From positions 51,113,762 through 51,177,761 of the forward strand of contig NC_053042.1 in the NCBI RefSeq assembly GCF_003473485.1: 64,000 bases of DNA, read 5' to 3'. The notes below the pieces were generated by a model, which was given only the letters and a program-made list of their open reading frames with translations, was not told the DNA's origin and made no database searches. Shown here one piece after another: positions 45,361-57,905 of this stretch (positions are counted from its first letter, which is position 1; every line of letters starts with the position of its first letter). The position numbers were made by a program, and so were the translations under genes. Source of the DNA: Medicago truncatula. Taxonomy: Eukaryota > Streptophyta > Magnoliopsida > Fabales > Fabaceae.

Positions 45361-46811
45361 GAATTTTATTTTTTTTTCGCCCTACTTTATGCCAAAAAAC
45401 ACAAAAATACCCCACTTTTTCGAAAAATTGCTGAAATGCCCTACTTTTTCAGGGGTCTCTGGTACCACTCCACTTGGAGTTGCGGGGTACCCTAAAAAGT
45501 GATGAAAATTTTATCTTTATTGTACCCCTCCACTTGGAGTTGCGGGGTATTTTTCATATTTTTTTTTCGATTTTTTTAAATACCCCTCTATCTTGACTTG
45601 CGGGGTATTTTGTGGTTTTTTTAAAAAAAAAAAATTAAATACCCCTCTACTTGAAGTAGAATGGTATAATAAGGACAAAAAAAAATTGAAGTATCATTTA
45701 CGTTAATTGCATGCATAAAAAATAATAATAATAATAACTTAATTTAAAAAACACCATAAAATCTACAATTATTATAAATACCCTGCTGTTCCGCACCTTC
45801 GTCTTTGACGATGTCTTCCGCGATTTACTTGAGGGTCATGTTGGTCTTCGTCATTGTTATCTGTAGTTGATTGTATTTGACTATCATAACCCAACGACAA
45901 CGACACATCGTGTTCCCTTGTTGGCCATCCCATATCCAGAAATTGTTCATTGGAGTCCAACGAAGCCGGAGAGAAGTGAGATAGTAGGTTTGTTGGTGTT
46001 GGTGGGTGGTTGTAGTTTTGGTTGGTGTACATTGGGTATTGTGGGTTGTTTTAGGGGGATAATTGGTGTTGGACGGTCCAGCTTGGTTTGGGTCATTATA
46101 GGAGAAGTAGTTGATGTTGGATGTGCTAGCTTGGTTTGGGTCATTGTAACCATAGTTTGGCATTGAATTTTGTTGGTAAGCAGACTGATAATGGGGCTCA
46201 TATGCATTTCTCAGAGATTTATTTGTAACCATACTTTTATAAATATTATGATTATTATTATAATAACTTTTTTATTAATGCCTAAATTAATATTGTTAAT
46301 ATAAGTTGAAATGGTGTGATAAATTGAAAAATGAAATGAAGTATTTATAGTAGATGAAATAATACATGTTTCATAATAATTGTAGATTTTATGGTGTTTT
46401 ATTTATTGTATAATTTTAATTAGTTTTTTTAAATTAAGTTATTATTATTATTTTTTATGCATGCAATTAAGTAAATGATGATTCAATTTTTTTTTGTCCT
46501 TATTATACCACTCTACTTCAAGTAGAGAGGTATTTAAAAATTAAAAAAAAAAAACCATAAAATACCCCGCAAGTCAAGATAGAGGGGTATTTAAACAAAT
46601 CGGAAAAAAAAAATAGGAAAAATACCCCGCAACTCCAAGTGGAGGGGTATAATAAAGACAAAATTTTCATCACTTTTTAGGGTACCCCGCAACTCCAAAT
46701 GGAGTGGTACCAGAGACCCCTAAAAAAGTAGGACATTTCTGCAATTTTTCGAAAAAGCGGGATATTTTTGTGTTTTTTGGCATAAAGTAGGGCACAAAAT
46801 TTTTTATTTTC
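45361..46811. mobile_element. Long-TIR Mutator-like element with PMD/MAIN-like coding remnant
   Basis: A 1.45-kb element flanked by the direct repeat CTCCATTAGC (45351-45360 and 46812-46821). TIRs of ~420-440 bp contain CGCCCTACTTTATGCC, CTCCACTTGGAGTTGCGGGG (twice per arm) and an AATAAT microsatellite. The ~590-bp core reads on the minus strand from a TATA-like CTATAAATACTTC at ~46345 into ORF 46232-45825 (NDPNQASTSN / NDPNQAGPSN repeats). A second frame to 45772 ends in a basic RGRHRQRRRCGTAGYL tail. Such Pro/Asn/Gln-rich tails ending in CGTGG-like motifs are, as I recall, typical of the plant-mobile-domain (MAIN-like) proteins in legume MULEs, so the core is probably the C-terminal end of such a gene. 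Non-autonomous. Confidence 0.82.
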
Positions 46812-46901
46812 CTCCATTAGCTGAAGGCCAGCTTACTCAATAAGATCTCCTAGTTTATTATTAATTAATTGTACCCCACCAATAATTGTAAAATATGAGG
46901 C

Positions 46902-47011
46902 TTTTTTTTTTTTTTTTAAGTAGTCTAGTGGCTAAAGCTCACTAGGGTTTGAACCCCGATCCCTACATATAATATGCAATATCCCTACCAACTGAGTTAA
47001 GCTCACGAGGA
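46902..47011 (-). mobile_element. tRNA-related SINE, copy c
   Basis: Minus-strand reading: CCTCGTGAGCTTAACTCAGT (box A), GGTAGGGATATTGCAT, GGGGTTCAAACCC (box B, one change from GGTTCGAACC), then CACTAGACTAC and a poly(A) tail (T-tract at ~46890-46908). Same family as 12968-13062 and 37102-37237. No clear target duplication was found. Confidence 0.75.
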
Positions 47012-48580
47012 TGACTTCTCTTCTATATGACGTATTTTATTAAGCATGCAAGAAATGTCCAAAAATATGGAGATAATTATTCAAGGAGGTAAGTGACAAA
47101 CAAGTACTATATCATTAATGTCATAGTTTATTACTTTATTTCCAGAATATTTGCTCCATTATGGACTGCTTTGTTGTTATCTATGGCATGATTTTACTTG
47201 GATATATGTTATGTTGATAGGTCACCGTCTCTCTTCTCCTAAATAATTTTATGGGTGCAATTATTTTAGCTTTAAAAAAAATAAATTTTCTCTTAGAAAA
47301 ATCTAGAGATTTTATTTTAGAGATTTTTAAAAAAAGTCCAAAGCTATTTGCGTTTGTCAACTACCCAAAAAATGTGATTTTGTTAAAAAAAATGATTTTT
47401 AACTAGTTCATTTGTTTTTTAAAAAATGGATTTTGAGGAAAACTAATCCTAATAATTTTTTATTTTAGAGTCAAAATATATTTTTTTGATAAAATGATTT
47501 TTCTAAAAATCCTAAGCAAACACTTAAAAATGAGAAGGGTGATTTTTTTTACAAAAAAAAAATAGATTTTTTTCTAAAAAACTCTTAAACAAACGCACCT
47601 TATAAATTCATTTTCATCTATTAAGGGTTCTTCCAAATTGTTTGTCTCAACACAGATGAAAATACAGTTATAGTCACCTCATACACTTCTAATATATTCC
47701 TGTTCTTAGCAATAGAATCAATCTTCATTACCTTCAAAAACATGATGCGGAGTACTTTCAAATTATTCATCTACTAGATTCTCACTCTTAGCAATATGAT
47801 CAATCTTTCATTATCACGCTTGCTCATCGAAGACGATAGCCTAGTTTATTAGTAAGTGTAGTGTACCTCACCGTGCAATTGTAAAATACTATATGGTTTG
47901 TCTTCTACATGACATGTTTTTTAGTAAGCAGGCAATATTTGTCCAAAAATATGGAGATATTTATTTAACGGGTTAAGTGACAAAACTAGGACTCCGTAAC
48001 CTTTTGTTCATTTCATATTTATTAAGAAAAATATATCAATAAACGAGAGAGAAAAATGGTTTTAAATACTTTTGTCAAGTATTAATGTATTTACCATTAT
48101 CATAAATGCAAAGTATGAAAGTAATATTAATTATAGTTATAATTAAAAAAAATAATTAATATTGCATTGAAAAGTAAGATAAATAAATTGTTTTAAGACA
48201 ATATTTTTTTACAAATAACTCAGTTATTATTATTATACGACGGATAGAGTACTTTATACCAATAATTTCATACTAGTTTATTTCCAAAACATTGCTCTTT
48301 TTTTGGACTGCGTAGTTGTTATCAATGCCTTTTTCTTTTTCGGACATTACTATGTTGATTGATTAACTCCATCATCTCTCTTCTTCTCTTGTCCTAAATA
48401 ATTCATACATTCAATTTCATCTACTAATTGTCCTTCCAATTTGTTTGACTAAACATAGATGAAAATACAGTCACCTCATTCACATTTTCTTTATTCATTA
48501 TTGAATCCAAACCACATGCAGGATCTAAAATTAAACTGTAGATCCAAACAACTAAAAACTAAATCCACTTAATTGTAAAC
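47012..48580. other. AT-rich intergenic stretch
   Basis: 3' flank of the THI1 gene. The block 47240-47605, rich in TTTTTAAAAAA strings and ending CTTAAACAAACGCACC, may be a decayed hAT-like MITE. A Stowaway-like end ACGACGGATAGAGTAC is at ~48236-48251. Segments at ~47040-47080 and ~47930-47965 (GTCCAAAAATATGGAGATA) are a short direct duplication. No gene. Confidence 0.4.
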
Positions 48581-50282
<1,702 letters not shown>

Positions 50283-50321
50283 TTAGTGAGAGTTGATATA
50301 TTTTGTGAGAGTGGGGTGGAA

Positions 50322-50336
50322 TGGGTTTTATAAAGG
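50322..50336 (-). promoter_or_regulatory. THI1 TATA box
   Basis: On the minus strand TCCTTTATAAAACCCATT lies ~70-80 bp upstream of the ATG, a well-formed TATA box at a suitable distance for a short leader. No other element is assigned. Confidence 0.6.
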
Positions 50337-50559
50337 AGATGATGAGGTGTGAGATATGTGAAATATTGTGTGACTAAAAAATCTATGAATGTGAAGTGTA
50401 TGCTTTTTGAGAAATGAAGATAGAATTTCAACGGTTCGTAGACATTTGTCATTTGATATCTGGGATATTTTTTATTTACCTTTTTCTCAACCAATGTAGT
50501 AATCCATATGTGCGCCACATACACATCACAAATAGTGACATCAATCAATTATTTATTAC

Positions 50560-51375
50560 ATTTTATACTCTTTCTGTTTCTTATTAATGTCATATATGGA
50601 ATTTAGGATTCTAGATTGTATGCTTAAAATGCATGTAGTCCTGCACTTAACACATTTTCATTTGTCCGATTGAGATCAGAATATCAGATGAATCCGATTT
50701 AAAGATCCTAATCTTTATCGAATGTTGATGGCATAATTGCTTGTAACTTGATTGCATGCAACATAGAGTCGGATGTTGGTAATCAACAAGTCTAACCAAA
50801 GAGTTATTTGTGAAGCAGATATTTTATAAGTTTTCGTCTTCTTCAAGATTCGGATCACTCTCATGGTATACGTTTCTTTGTTGTGAAGATTCTTTGATTA
50901 AAGGAGCATATTCCTAACATTGTTTTCCAATATGTACTTCAAGTGAGCAACTATTGCGCAAATTTTTTGGCCAAGCTCGGACGCTCTTTAAGCTTAGGTG
51001 TGATTTTTTGACAGACTCTCCTATTGGAGTTAAAGTCACTGTTGAGATTTGATGTCCGAAGTTAAGCCTTGTTTTTAGGATCTTTTTTTTTTTTTGTCAT
51101 TCTACAAAAAAAAACTACAAAAATCAACTTTCTTACCTGAACAAGTGACCCTAGTTTTTTCTCTATACGTTCTCTTTTTCATTTTTTTGTTGAGTTTCCG
51201 GATTTCAGTCAATTTTTTATTCAAAGTCATTCATTTGCATCTTTTCATCTCTGTTTAAATCTAAATTAGTGATTTTATAAATTTAGGTTTTTTTCTTCGT
51301 AATTTTGCCGTCTGAGTGTGGCGCTGTATTGTTCGTCGATTTGTTCGGCTTTGTTTGATTTTTTATTTTGTTGTG
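50560..51375. other. Intergenic stretch upstream of THI1
   Basis: A Stowaway-like end TACTCTTTCTGTTTCTTATTAA at ~50567 has no visible partner. No gene. Confidence 0.4.
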
Positions 51376-51580
51376 ATGTTCATATCCAGGGACGGACCCA
51401 GTGTTCCACTATGTGGGCCGTGGCCCTCACTTAGTTTAGAATTTTTTATTTTAAAATACTACATGTTTGGGGTGTGGTAGTGTTTGTGACTGTTGTAGCA
51501 GTGGTTTTAAAAGAATTATGCTCATTACCCAAACAATATCACTTATTCCCGAAGTAAATGTCCAAAATACCCTTGCGCAT

Positions 51581-53538
51581 TGTAACACCCCGTTACCCAA
51601 AAGTAATTAATAATAATTAAATACACAACATCAGAGTTCAACCCAAACGGGCATGTCACACTACTATATCAAAATTTCTTAAATAGAATATAAAAATCTA
51701 TTTATTAAACATCCATAGAAATCAACATTTAATCAGCAGCGGAATATTATCAGCAAACATCAACAAGTGTTTAAACCTCCAAAATAATATCTTGGCATAA
51801 AGCCTGAACAACATAAATCAACCAACATAGGGCCATAACATCAAGTTCCAAAATAAGATACATAAGGAATGAAATGCAAATAAGAAAACCCATCCCGAAT
51901 GTATCAGAGCCCTAGACACGACACTTGAGCCACCACCAACTACTCAGGATCACCTGCAAGTTACCCATAGGAAGGGCAACATTTTCAAGCAGAAGGGGTG
52001 AGATTCACAACAATAAAATATAGATATTAAAATCATCAAATGAATCTAACACCCTATAAACATCAATACATCATCTTGTAATTATAAATATATATTTCAC
52101 AAAGCAACAACATCATCTTCAATAAGGCAAATGCAACCAACAACAAGACTCATGCATGACATGACGACACCACTAAGACCCCTCAATAATGCAATTATGC
52201 ATGTGGTACCAAACAGGACCGAAGCTCTCACCGCTTTTGAATGGTTAAAGCATTCATCAGGACATAAGCCCTCACCGCTGTGAACAACTAGTGCTCCAGG
52301 ACATGAGTCCTCCCGCTGTTTATGCATATGCTATAGACCCACTAGTGTATATCTACATACAACTTGACCATGCATACATTTTCATATGACTCCGAATTTA
52401 TACAACATGTATGATTTAATAAATATAACATACATTACAGCCATCAACAACATCATCAAACAGTAATCCAAGTAATCCAGGAAGATGCACAATTAATCAC
52501 AATTATGCTCAAACATCAACATCAATCATCACCATTCATATAATACAAGCATCATACAAAAACTGGGCAACTCGCCTCGCGAGCACATCTGCTCGCTATG
52601 GCGAACTCACAAAATAGGTTGCTCGCCATGGCGAGTTCAAGGCGAACTCGAGGCGAGTGAAAATAAAGTGCTCTCGAGAGTTTTGACATTTTTCTCACTC
52701 AAACTTCAATTCTAAGCTCCCTATTCATCTTTTTAATCTAAAACTTGTTCCAGTCCTCTCTAAAATCATTTAGGTACATTAAACTAACCAATATACATCT
52801 TATAACAACAATTTGAAAATCATGTTTTAATCTGGGTTACTCGCCACGGCGATTTGGTCTGCTCGCGGGGCGACCCATGAAGTTGCTCACTCGCGTGGCG
52901 AGCACAAGCTACTCGCGAGGCGAGCGATGAACTTCTGTACGGGCAGAAAACAGGTTTTTCCTCCAAAATCCCATTTTTCTTCAATTCACTCCCCAAATTA
53001 GTTTACAGATGTGCATGAACTTGTTGTATGCACTCAGAACCTATTTCTAACATCAGAACAAAAATCTCTACCCCAAAATTATCCTTTCATCACAAAATTC
53101 GTAATCCCCAATACTCACCAAAAATCTGTTGAACTCAAAATCAGAAATTAACATCTATACTACTGAAGCAAACCTCACCCTTACCTTAAAATTGCATAAG
53201 AAATGCACAGCAAAATCAAATCTTGGCTCTGCTTGCTCTTCTCTCCCTTTCTCCCAAAACTGACAGTTTTCACGTAAACTGCTTTCTGACTCTTTTCTTA
53301 CTTTCTTAACTTCCTTCTCAACTTCCCATTATTTCACTTAACTCCCCATTAATTTTAATAAATTCTATTAACTCCCCAAACACCAAAATAATAATTGTTT
53401 CTCACCTAATCAAATTAATATTAAAACCAACCATATAATAAAATATATCACACCACATAAATCACCAATATTAATTAAAATCATATAATAGACTCTAAAT
53501 AAATTAAAATAAATAGATATATCGACTAGGGTGTTACA
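51581..53538. mobile_element. Solo LTR, probably Ty3/Gypsy
   Basis: A 1,958-bp segment begins TGTAACACCCCG and ends GGGTGTTACA (TG...CA with a short TIR). It is flanked by the perfect 5-bp target duplication CGCAT (51576-51580, 53539-53543). No coding sequence or second LTR is present, so it looks like a whole solo LTR left by LTR-LTR recombination. The middle has repeated GC-richer motifs (CTCGC(C/T)ATGGCGAG, ACTCGCGAGGCGAG) at 52560-52940. The exact target duplication and the restored CGCATGTTAACATGCG of the host repeat suggest a fairly young insertion. Gypsy assignment rests only on terminus style and length. Confidence 0.85.
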
Positions 53539-53639
53539 CGCATGTTAACATGCGCTCGTGTATTTTTTTTTACCTATGTAAGTCACACTACGCGACTTAA
53601 CATGCGCTAGTGTATTTTTTTTACCTAAGTTAAGTCACG

Positions 53640-55070
53640 TAGCGTGACTTAACTTGCGCTAGTGTATTCTGAGCGTGAGTTAACTCGCACCAGTTGGCCG
53701 GTGCAGAACTGAAGAACAACCGTTTTTTGGTATGTGGTCAGTTTTTCAACATTCAATCCACACGTTTTTAACACTATTTTACACTTTTTTTGACCACATT
53801 AATGGTGTTTACAACCTATACTACCATTCCCACCTATAAATACCCCTCCATACTTCCCTAATTCCTCACACCATATCACTTTCTCCCCCTCCTCACTCTC
53901 TCCCTCTATTTCTCTTCTTTCTTTCTTTTTCAATATTCTCTTTGGGGGCAAAAGTGCTCAATCTTCGTCGGGATAAAATAGTGAGAAGCCGACATGGGGA
54001 AGTGATCGACCCTTGGGATAATTAATTTTTTTTTTTTTACTCCATAAACTTTTTACCGTGGGTAAAAAGATTCTTCTTGGGGTATAAAAAATCAAATTTA
54101 AATTTTGCCCAAGGGTTGATGATGTATTTTTCCCATGAAGGCTGCTCACTATTTTACCCCGTGATGATTGTTTACTTTTTACCCCAAAGAAGGAGAAAAT
54201 AAGTAGTGAATTTGAATAAATTATTGTAAGAATTATTGTATTGTATGAATTATTAATAGAATGAGAAATTGTTATATGCCTCAATTTAGTTCATTCCTTT
54301 TTATTTTATATTTGTTTTTATATTCCAATTTTGTATTTAATGAATAAATATTAATTTAGTTCATTTACTTTTATTTATATTTGTATTTATTTAATGAATA
54401 ATATCGAATCAATATTTATTTTAAGTGCATAAATAAATTAGAATAAAGTAAATAAATTAATTTGAATATAGTAAATAAAATAATTTAGATTAATGTAAAC
54501 AAAATAATTTAGATTAATGTAAACAAAATAATATAGAATAAAGTAAATAAAATAATTTAGAATAAAGGACTAAATGTAACCAAAAAATAAGAATAAAGAC
54601 CTAATTGAAAATTATTTAGTGCATATGTTTCATATGCACTAAATGATCAGTCAAAAAATAGTAAAAAAAACGTGTAAAACTCAATAAAAGTGTTGAATAA
54701 TCGACTAAAGTTCATAAAACGTGTTGTTGATCACCGGCCAAACTGGCGTGAGTTAACTCACACTAGTGTTAACCTGGGTGTGAGTTAACTCGCTAGTGTT
54801 AATCCTGGCCTCAAGAACTCACGTTCTTTTGACTTTGTTCAATGCATTTTAATTGTTTTTACACGTTTTTGTTAGATATAACCTATGTTACAATCTCCCC
54901 CTATAAATACACCTCTAAACTTCTCCATTTTCTCACTCCAACTCACATTCTCACTCTCCTCCTGACTCTCTCCTCCTCACTCTCTCCCCCCATGAATCTT
55001 CCTCCTTTCCTTCTTTTTTCCCTTCTTTATTTTGGTGTAAAAAGAGAAAGAATGATAAATAGTGGGAATG
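53640..55070 (+). repeat. Two promoter-like blocks in direct orientation
   Basis: Block 1 (~53670-53960) and block 2 (~54760-55040) share: GAGTTAACTC, GGCCGGTG or ACCGGCC nearby, TTTTTACACGTTTTT-like tracts, CAACCTATACTACC or ATAACCTATGTTACAA, then CCTATAAATAC(C/A)CCTC (TATA box), and long CT-rich leaders (TCTCCCCCTCCTCACTCTCT against CTCTCCTCCTCACTCTCTCC). Each is followed by chance-like short ORFs only. They look like duplicated promoters plus leaders of a lost or captured gene. Confidence 0.6.
54439..54567 (+). repeat. 24-bp minisatellite, ~5.4 units
   Basis: Unit consensus TAGA(A/T)TAA(A/T)GTAAA(T/C)AAA+ATAATT, five nearly complete 23-24-base units, with two adjacent units (54486-54533) almost identical. 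It lies in the AT-rich part of the composite Mutator-like element. Confidence 0.85.
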
Positions 55071-55441
55071 TTGGGGAAAAGATAAGTAATGAGCAGCTTT
55101 CATGAAAAAAGAATCAGATTTCCTAAAACTAAATGTGCAGATTTAGTTTTACCCCAGAAAGCTAGGTTTTCTGGTGGTTTTCTTTTAGTTTTACCACAGG
55201 GAGGTCGGTTTTCTTTTAGTTTTACGCCCTGGAGATAGGTTTTCTGGTGATTTTTATTTTTTCGCAGATTTAGTTTTACCCCATTGTAAATGCAATAAGA
55301 ACTATATTAATAAAATGATATTTTATATCTATTATTTTTGTTTTTTTATTTTTGTTAATTGTTGCATTTATTTTATGATTGATTGCGTGCGTACTGAATT
55401 AAAAATTCGAGTAAAGTCAATAATTAAATTAGAATAAATTT

Positions 55442-55519
55442 AGCGTGAATTCGAATAAAAATTGGGACAGCGTGAATTCGAATAAAAATTGCGACGGCGT
55501 GAATTTGAATAAAAAGTCT
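55442..55519 (+). repeat. 27-bp tandem repeat, ~2.8 units
   Basis: The unit AGCGTGAATTCGAATAAAAA followed by TTG(G/C)GAC is repeated, with a third partial unit reading GGCGTGAATTTGAATAAAAA. It lies just upstream of the hairpin pair. Confidence 0.85.
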
Positions 55520-55542
55520 AATTAAGGTTTCGTTACATTACA

Positions 55543-55788
55543 TGCACCTTTCAACTACAACAATTGTCTTACCCGTGAATGGGGCAAATTTAAACTTGTT
55601 AAGAAGCAGGACTCCAATATTCCATCAGCATCTTGAATGACGGTATTCAAGTGTCAAAAGAATGAGGTGCATTCCTTGACACTTGAATACCAGCATTCAA
55701 GAGGCTTATCGAATATTGGAGTCATGCCGATTAACAAGTTTGAATTGCCCCATCCAGAGTAAGACAATTGTTGTAGTTGAAATGTGCA
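55543..55788. repeat. Long hairpin H1 (possible small-RNA precursor)
   Basis: A ~246-bp imperfect palindrome. The 5' arm starts TGCACCTTTCAACTACAACA, and the 3' arm ends TGTTGTAGTTGAAATGTGCA. Arms of ~113 bp pair with roughly 85-90% identity by eye, including ACTCCAATATTC with GAATATTGGAGT and GGTATTCAAGTGTCAA with TTGACACTTGAATACC, around a ~18-nt loop. The mismatches are scattered as in an ageing foldback. There is no convincing ORF. It could be a foldback insert, or a transcribed hairpin feeding siRNA or miRNA production; only the fold is seen. Confidence 0.85.
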
Positions 55789-56116
55789 TTCCAACTACAA
55801 CAATTGTCTTACCTTTGAATGGGGTAAATTCAAACTTGCCAAACAACAGGACTCAAGCATTTCGCCCCGCATTCATGTTTTTCCTTTGAAAAGAATAAAT
55901 TTTTGTTAAGCTTGCTTTAGATGATGGTATTCAAGTGCCAATGAAATGAGGTTCATTCCTTGACACTTAATACCCTCATCTAAACCAGCATAACAAGAAT
56001 TTAATCTTTTCAAAGGAAAAACATGAACGCTGGGCGAAATGCTTGAGTCATGGCCGTTTGGCAAGTTTGAATTACCCCATTTCAGAGGTAAGACAATTGT
56101 TGTAGTTGGAATGCAC
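55784..56116. repeat. Long hairpin H2, tandem paralogue of H1
   Basis: A ~330-bp imperfect palindrome starting TGCATTCCAACTACAACAAT and ending ATTGTTGTAGTTGGAATGCA, with arms of ~160 bp around a loop near AATGAAATGAGGTTCATTCC. It shares the outer stem (CAACTACAACAATTGTCTTA, TGAATGGGG, AAACTTG) and the loop-proximal GGTATTCAAGTG / TTGACACTT with H1. It differs through the middle of both arms, where it has AAGCATTTCGCC, TTCATGTTTTTCCTTTGAAA and their complements instead of the H1 middle. Confidence 0.85.
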
Positions 56117-56207
56117 CTTACCATAACTAATGACGATCTTCTGGCGAAATCAAGCTGTTGATGACATCTTCAGTTGATCTCAGCAACGTTACCCGCATAT
56201 CGATCTA

Positions 56208-56500
56208 CTAGAACATGTTGTGCTCCCAAAACATGCTCGTCACGTTTTCGTCGTTCTTTAACTCCACCCAAGTGAATGATATTCTCCCCTCGTCGAGCGT
56301 TGGACGTTTATACCGAACGTATTCCACCCTCCTTGCATCTCTGGGGTTGACTCCTTGATTGAATTCATTCAGTTGATCCTTGAGACCTCTTAACGTTACA
56401 TCAAGGCACCGAACCTTCAACCTCTGAGGTTCTCCGCCGTTGAATTTTGCATGAACGTCGATCCACCCGACCATTGTTTCAAATCTACACAATAAGAAAT
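56208..56500 (-). pseudogene. MuDR N-terminal-like domain of a MULE transposase, fragment
   Basis: Minus ORF 56546-56208. From ~56475 it reads VGWIDVHAKFNGGEPQRLKV, LDVTLRGLKDQLNEFNQGVN, VEYVRYKRPTLDEGR, FTWVELKNDENVTSMFWEH. This matches the N-terminal (ubiquitin-like) region of plant MULE transposases, whose pattern is a beta strand, a basic stretch, a 'L...L...' helix, R.V..V.YR.P.....G...F...EL.ND.DV..MF. The Met just before VGW may be the original start. The ORF ends at NMF plus a stop; the zinc-knuckle, catalytic DDE and SWIM parts are not found downstream, where the hairpins lie. A decayed remnant of the element's own gene. Confidence 0.65.
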
Positions 56501-56559
56501 TAAACACAATCAATGAAAAACTCATTCCAACATTTTTATCAAACACTTGGTAAATTATA

Positions 56560-56900
56560 CATAAACCCTACAACATAAACATGCAAACATCTAAATAATT
56601 AAGCAATATTACTCATTTGCATGTAACATTGGGTCATATCTTGCAAAAAAAAAATAAAAAATTTAAACAAACGCTAAATCTAAAAAAATCTAATCTAAGT
56701 GTAAAAAATCTAACATAGTATCTAAACATCATAACAATTAAGCACTATAAGTCATTTGCATGTAATATTCTATCATTTCTTGCAAAAAAAAAATTAAAAT
56801 TTTAACAAAACAATAAACCTAAAAAATTATAGATTAAGTGAAAAAATCTATCATACCAACATAATTTAAGTGAAAGCTTACTTGTTCTTATTGTTGGAGT
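56560..56900 (-). repeat. ~170-bp direct duplication
   Basis: Two adjacent diverged units: CATCTAAATAATTAAGCAAT...TCATTTGCATGTAACATT...TCTTGCAAAAAAAAA at ~56586-56660, and CATCATAACAATTAAGCACT...TCATTTGCATGTAATATT...TCTTGCAAAAAAAAA at ~56728-56800. Non-coding; just upstream of the MuDR-like ORF. Confidence 0.7.
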
Positions 56901-57905
56901 ATTATTTGATTTGAAGGAATTTTGGAGTTGGGTAATTTGAGAGAAAATTGAGATTTGTGTGTGTGTGTGTTGTGTTTGAAAATGATGCAGAATGAGGTTC
57001 TGACTGGGCTATAATAACAGCACGTAGCGTGACTTAAGTCACGTAGAGCAACTTAAGCCACGCTGTGTGACTTAAGTTGTATTCCTCTTATAACTAGCGC
57101 AACTTAAGTCACGTTACGCATGTTAACATGTGCAAGAGCATTTTAGACATTTATTTTAAAAATGAGCGATACTGTTTGGATAATGAAGAGAATTCGTTTT
57201 AAAATACTACCTAGTAGTTAGTACATTACAAAGCCTTCAATATAAAACAATTGTATTATCCAATTACTAATATGACGTAAGACAATTGGATTAAAGAATA
57301 TGTTGGCAAATAGCTCCAGGAAGTGAGCTTTAAGAAAAAACAAAAACATAGCCAATACTATCATAACTCATACATAGCCAAAGAACATGCGAGTGGAAAT
57401 AGAAAGCAAGAAATAACCCCATCTTTTTTTTATAAGAAGAGGAAAACAAGTCTATTTTTTAGAGCCTGAAAACTATTTTTTAGATGTATGCTCTAACCGT
57501 TAATTTTTAGAATCAGGGGGGTTGACGATCTTTTTATAAAGCTCATTGAGACAAAAAAATATACGGTGTTTCGCTAGAATATTTATTCATAGAGTTATCT
57601 CTGGTATTACTTTTGCGAAATGCAATAACGAAAAGACCATTCTTTGTTAGTATATTGTAAAAATGGAATGTGAAATTGCATGAGATGAATGGCCAAATTA
57701 CTGGTTTATATGTGGCCTACACTGTCGAAAATTTATGAGTCCGTCCATGTTCATATCTAAACTAATATTAATCGAACTAAAAAAAAAAATTAGAATAAAA
57801 CAAGAGATAAATATATTGATCTAAACCAAAACAATTGAGTTCAAATGGTTAATAACTTCCACCAAAGACGAATTGTTCAATACGGTTGTGATTGAGATGA
57901 ATATA

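Larger units (their letters stand above)
51387..57746. mobile_element. ~6.4-kb composite Mutator-like element
   Basis: Bounded by the 11-bp direct repeat ATGTTCATATC (51376-51386 and 57747-57757), with ends CAGGGACGGAC and GTCCGTCC. Further in, the arms are inverted copies: left ~51518 CTCATTACCCAAACAATATC and GCGCATGTTAACATGCGC; right ~57190-57000 the complement of TTCATTATCCAAACAGTATC and CACATGTTAACATGCG, both leading into TAAGTCACG repeats. The interior holds a minus-strand ORF like a MuDR N-terminal domain, two promoter-like duplicated blocks and two tandem hairpins. A solo LTR was later inserted in the left arm. The outermost ~130 bp of the two arms pair poorly, and the duplication is longer than the usual 9 bp, so the superfamily call is not certain. 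Confidence 0.6.

Noticed and set aside
45867-46166. 99-codon plus ORF with repeated LVWVI
   Set aside because: Antisense of the NDPNQA repeats of the minus-strand element ORF.
54439-55519. CRISPR-like arrays
   Set aside because: Head-to-tail 24- and 27-bp repeats without unique spacers, in a plant genome; ordinary minisatellites.
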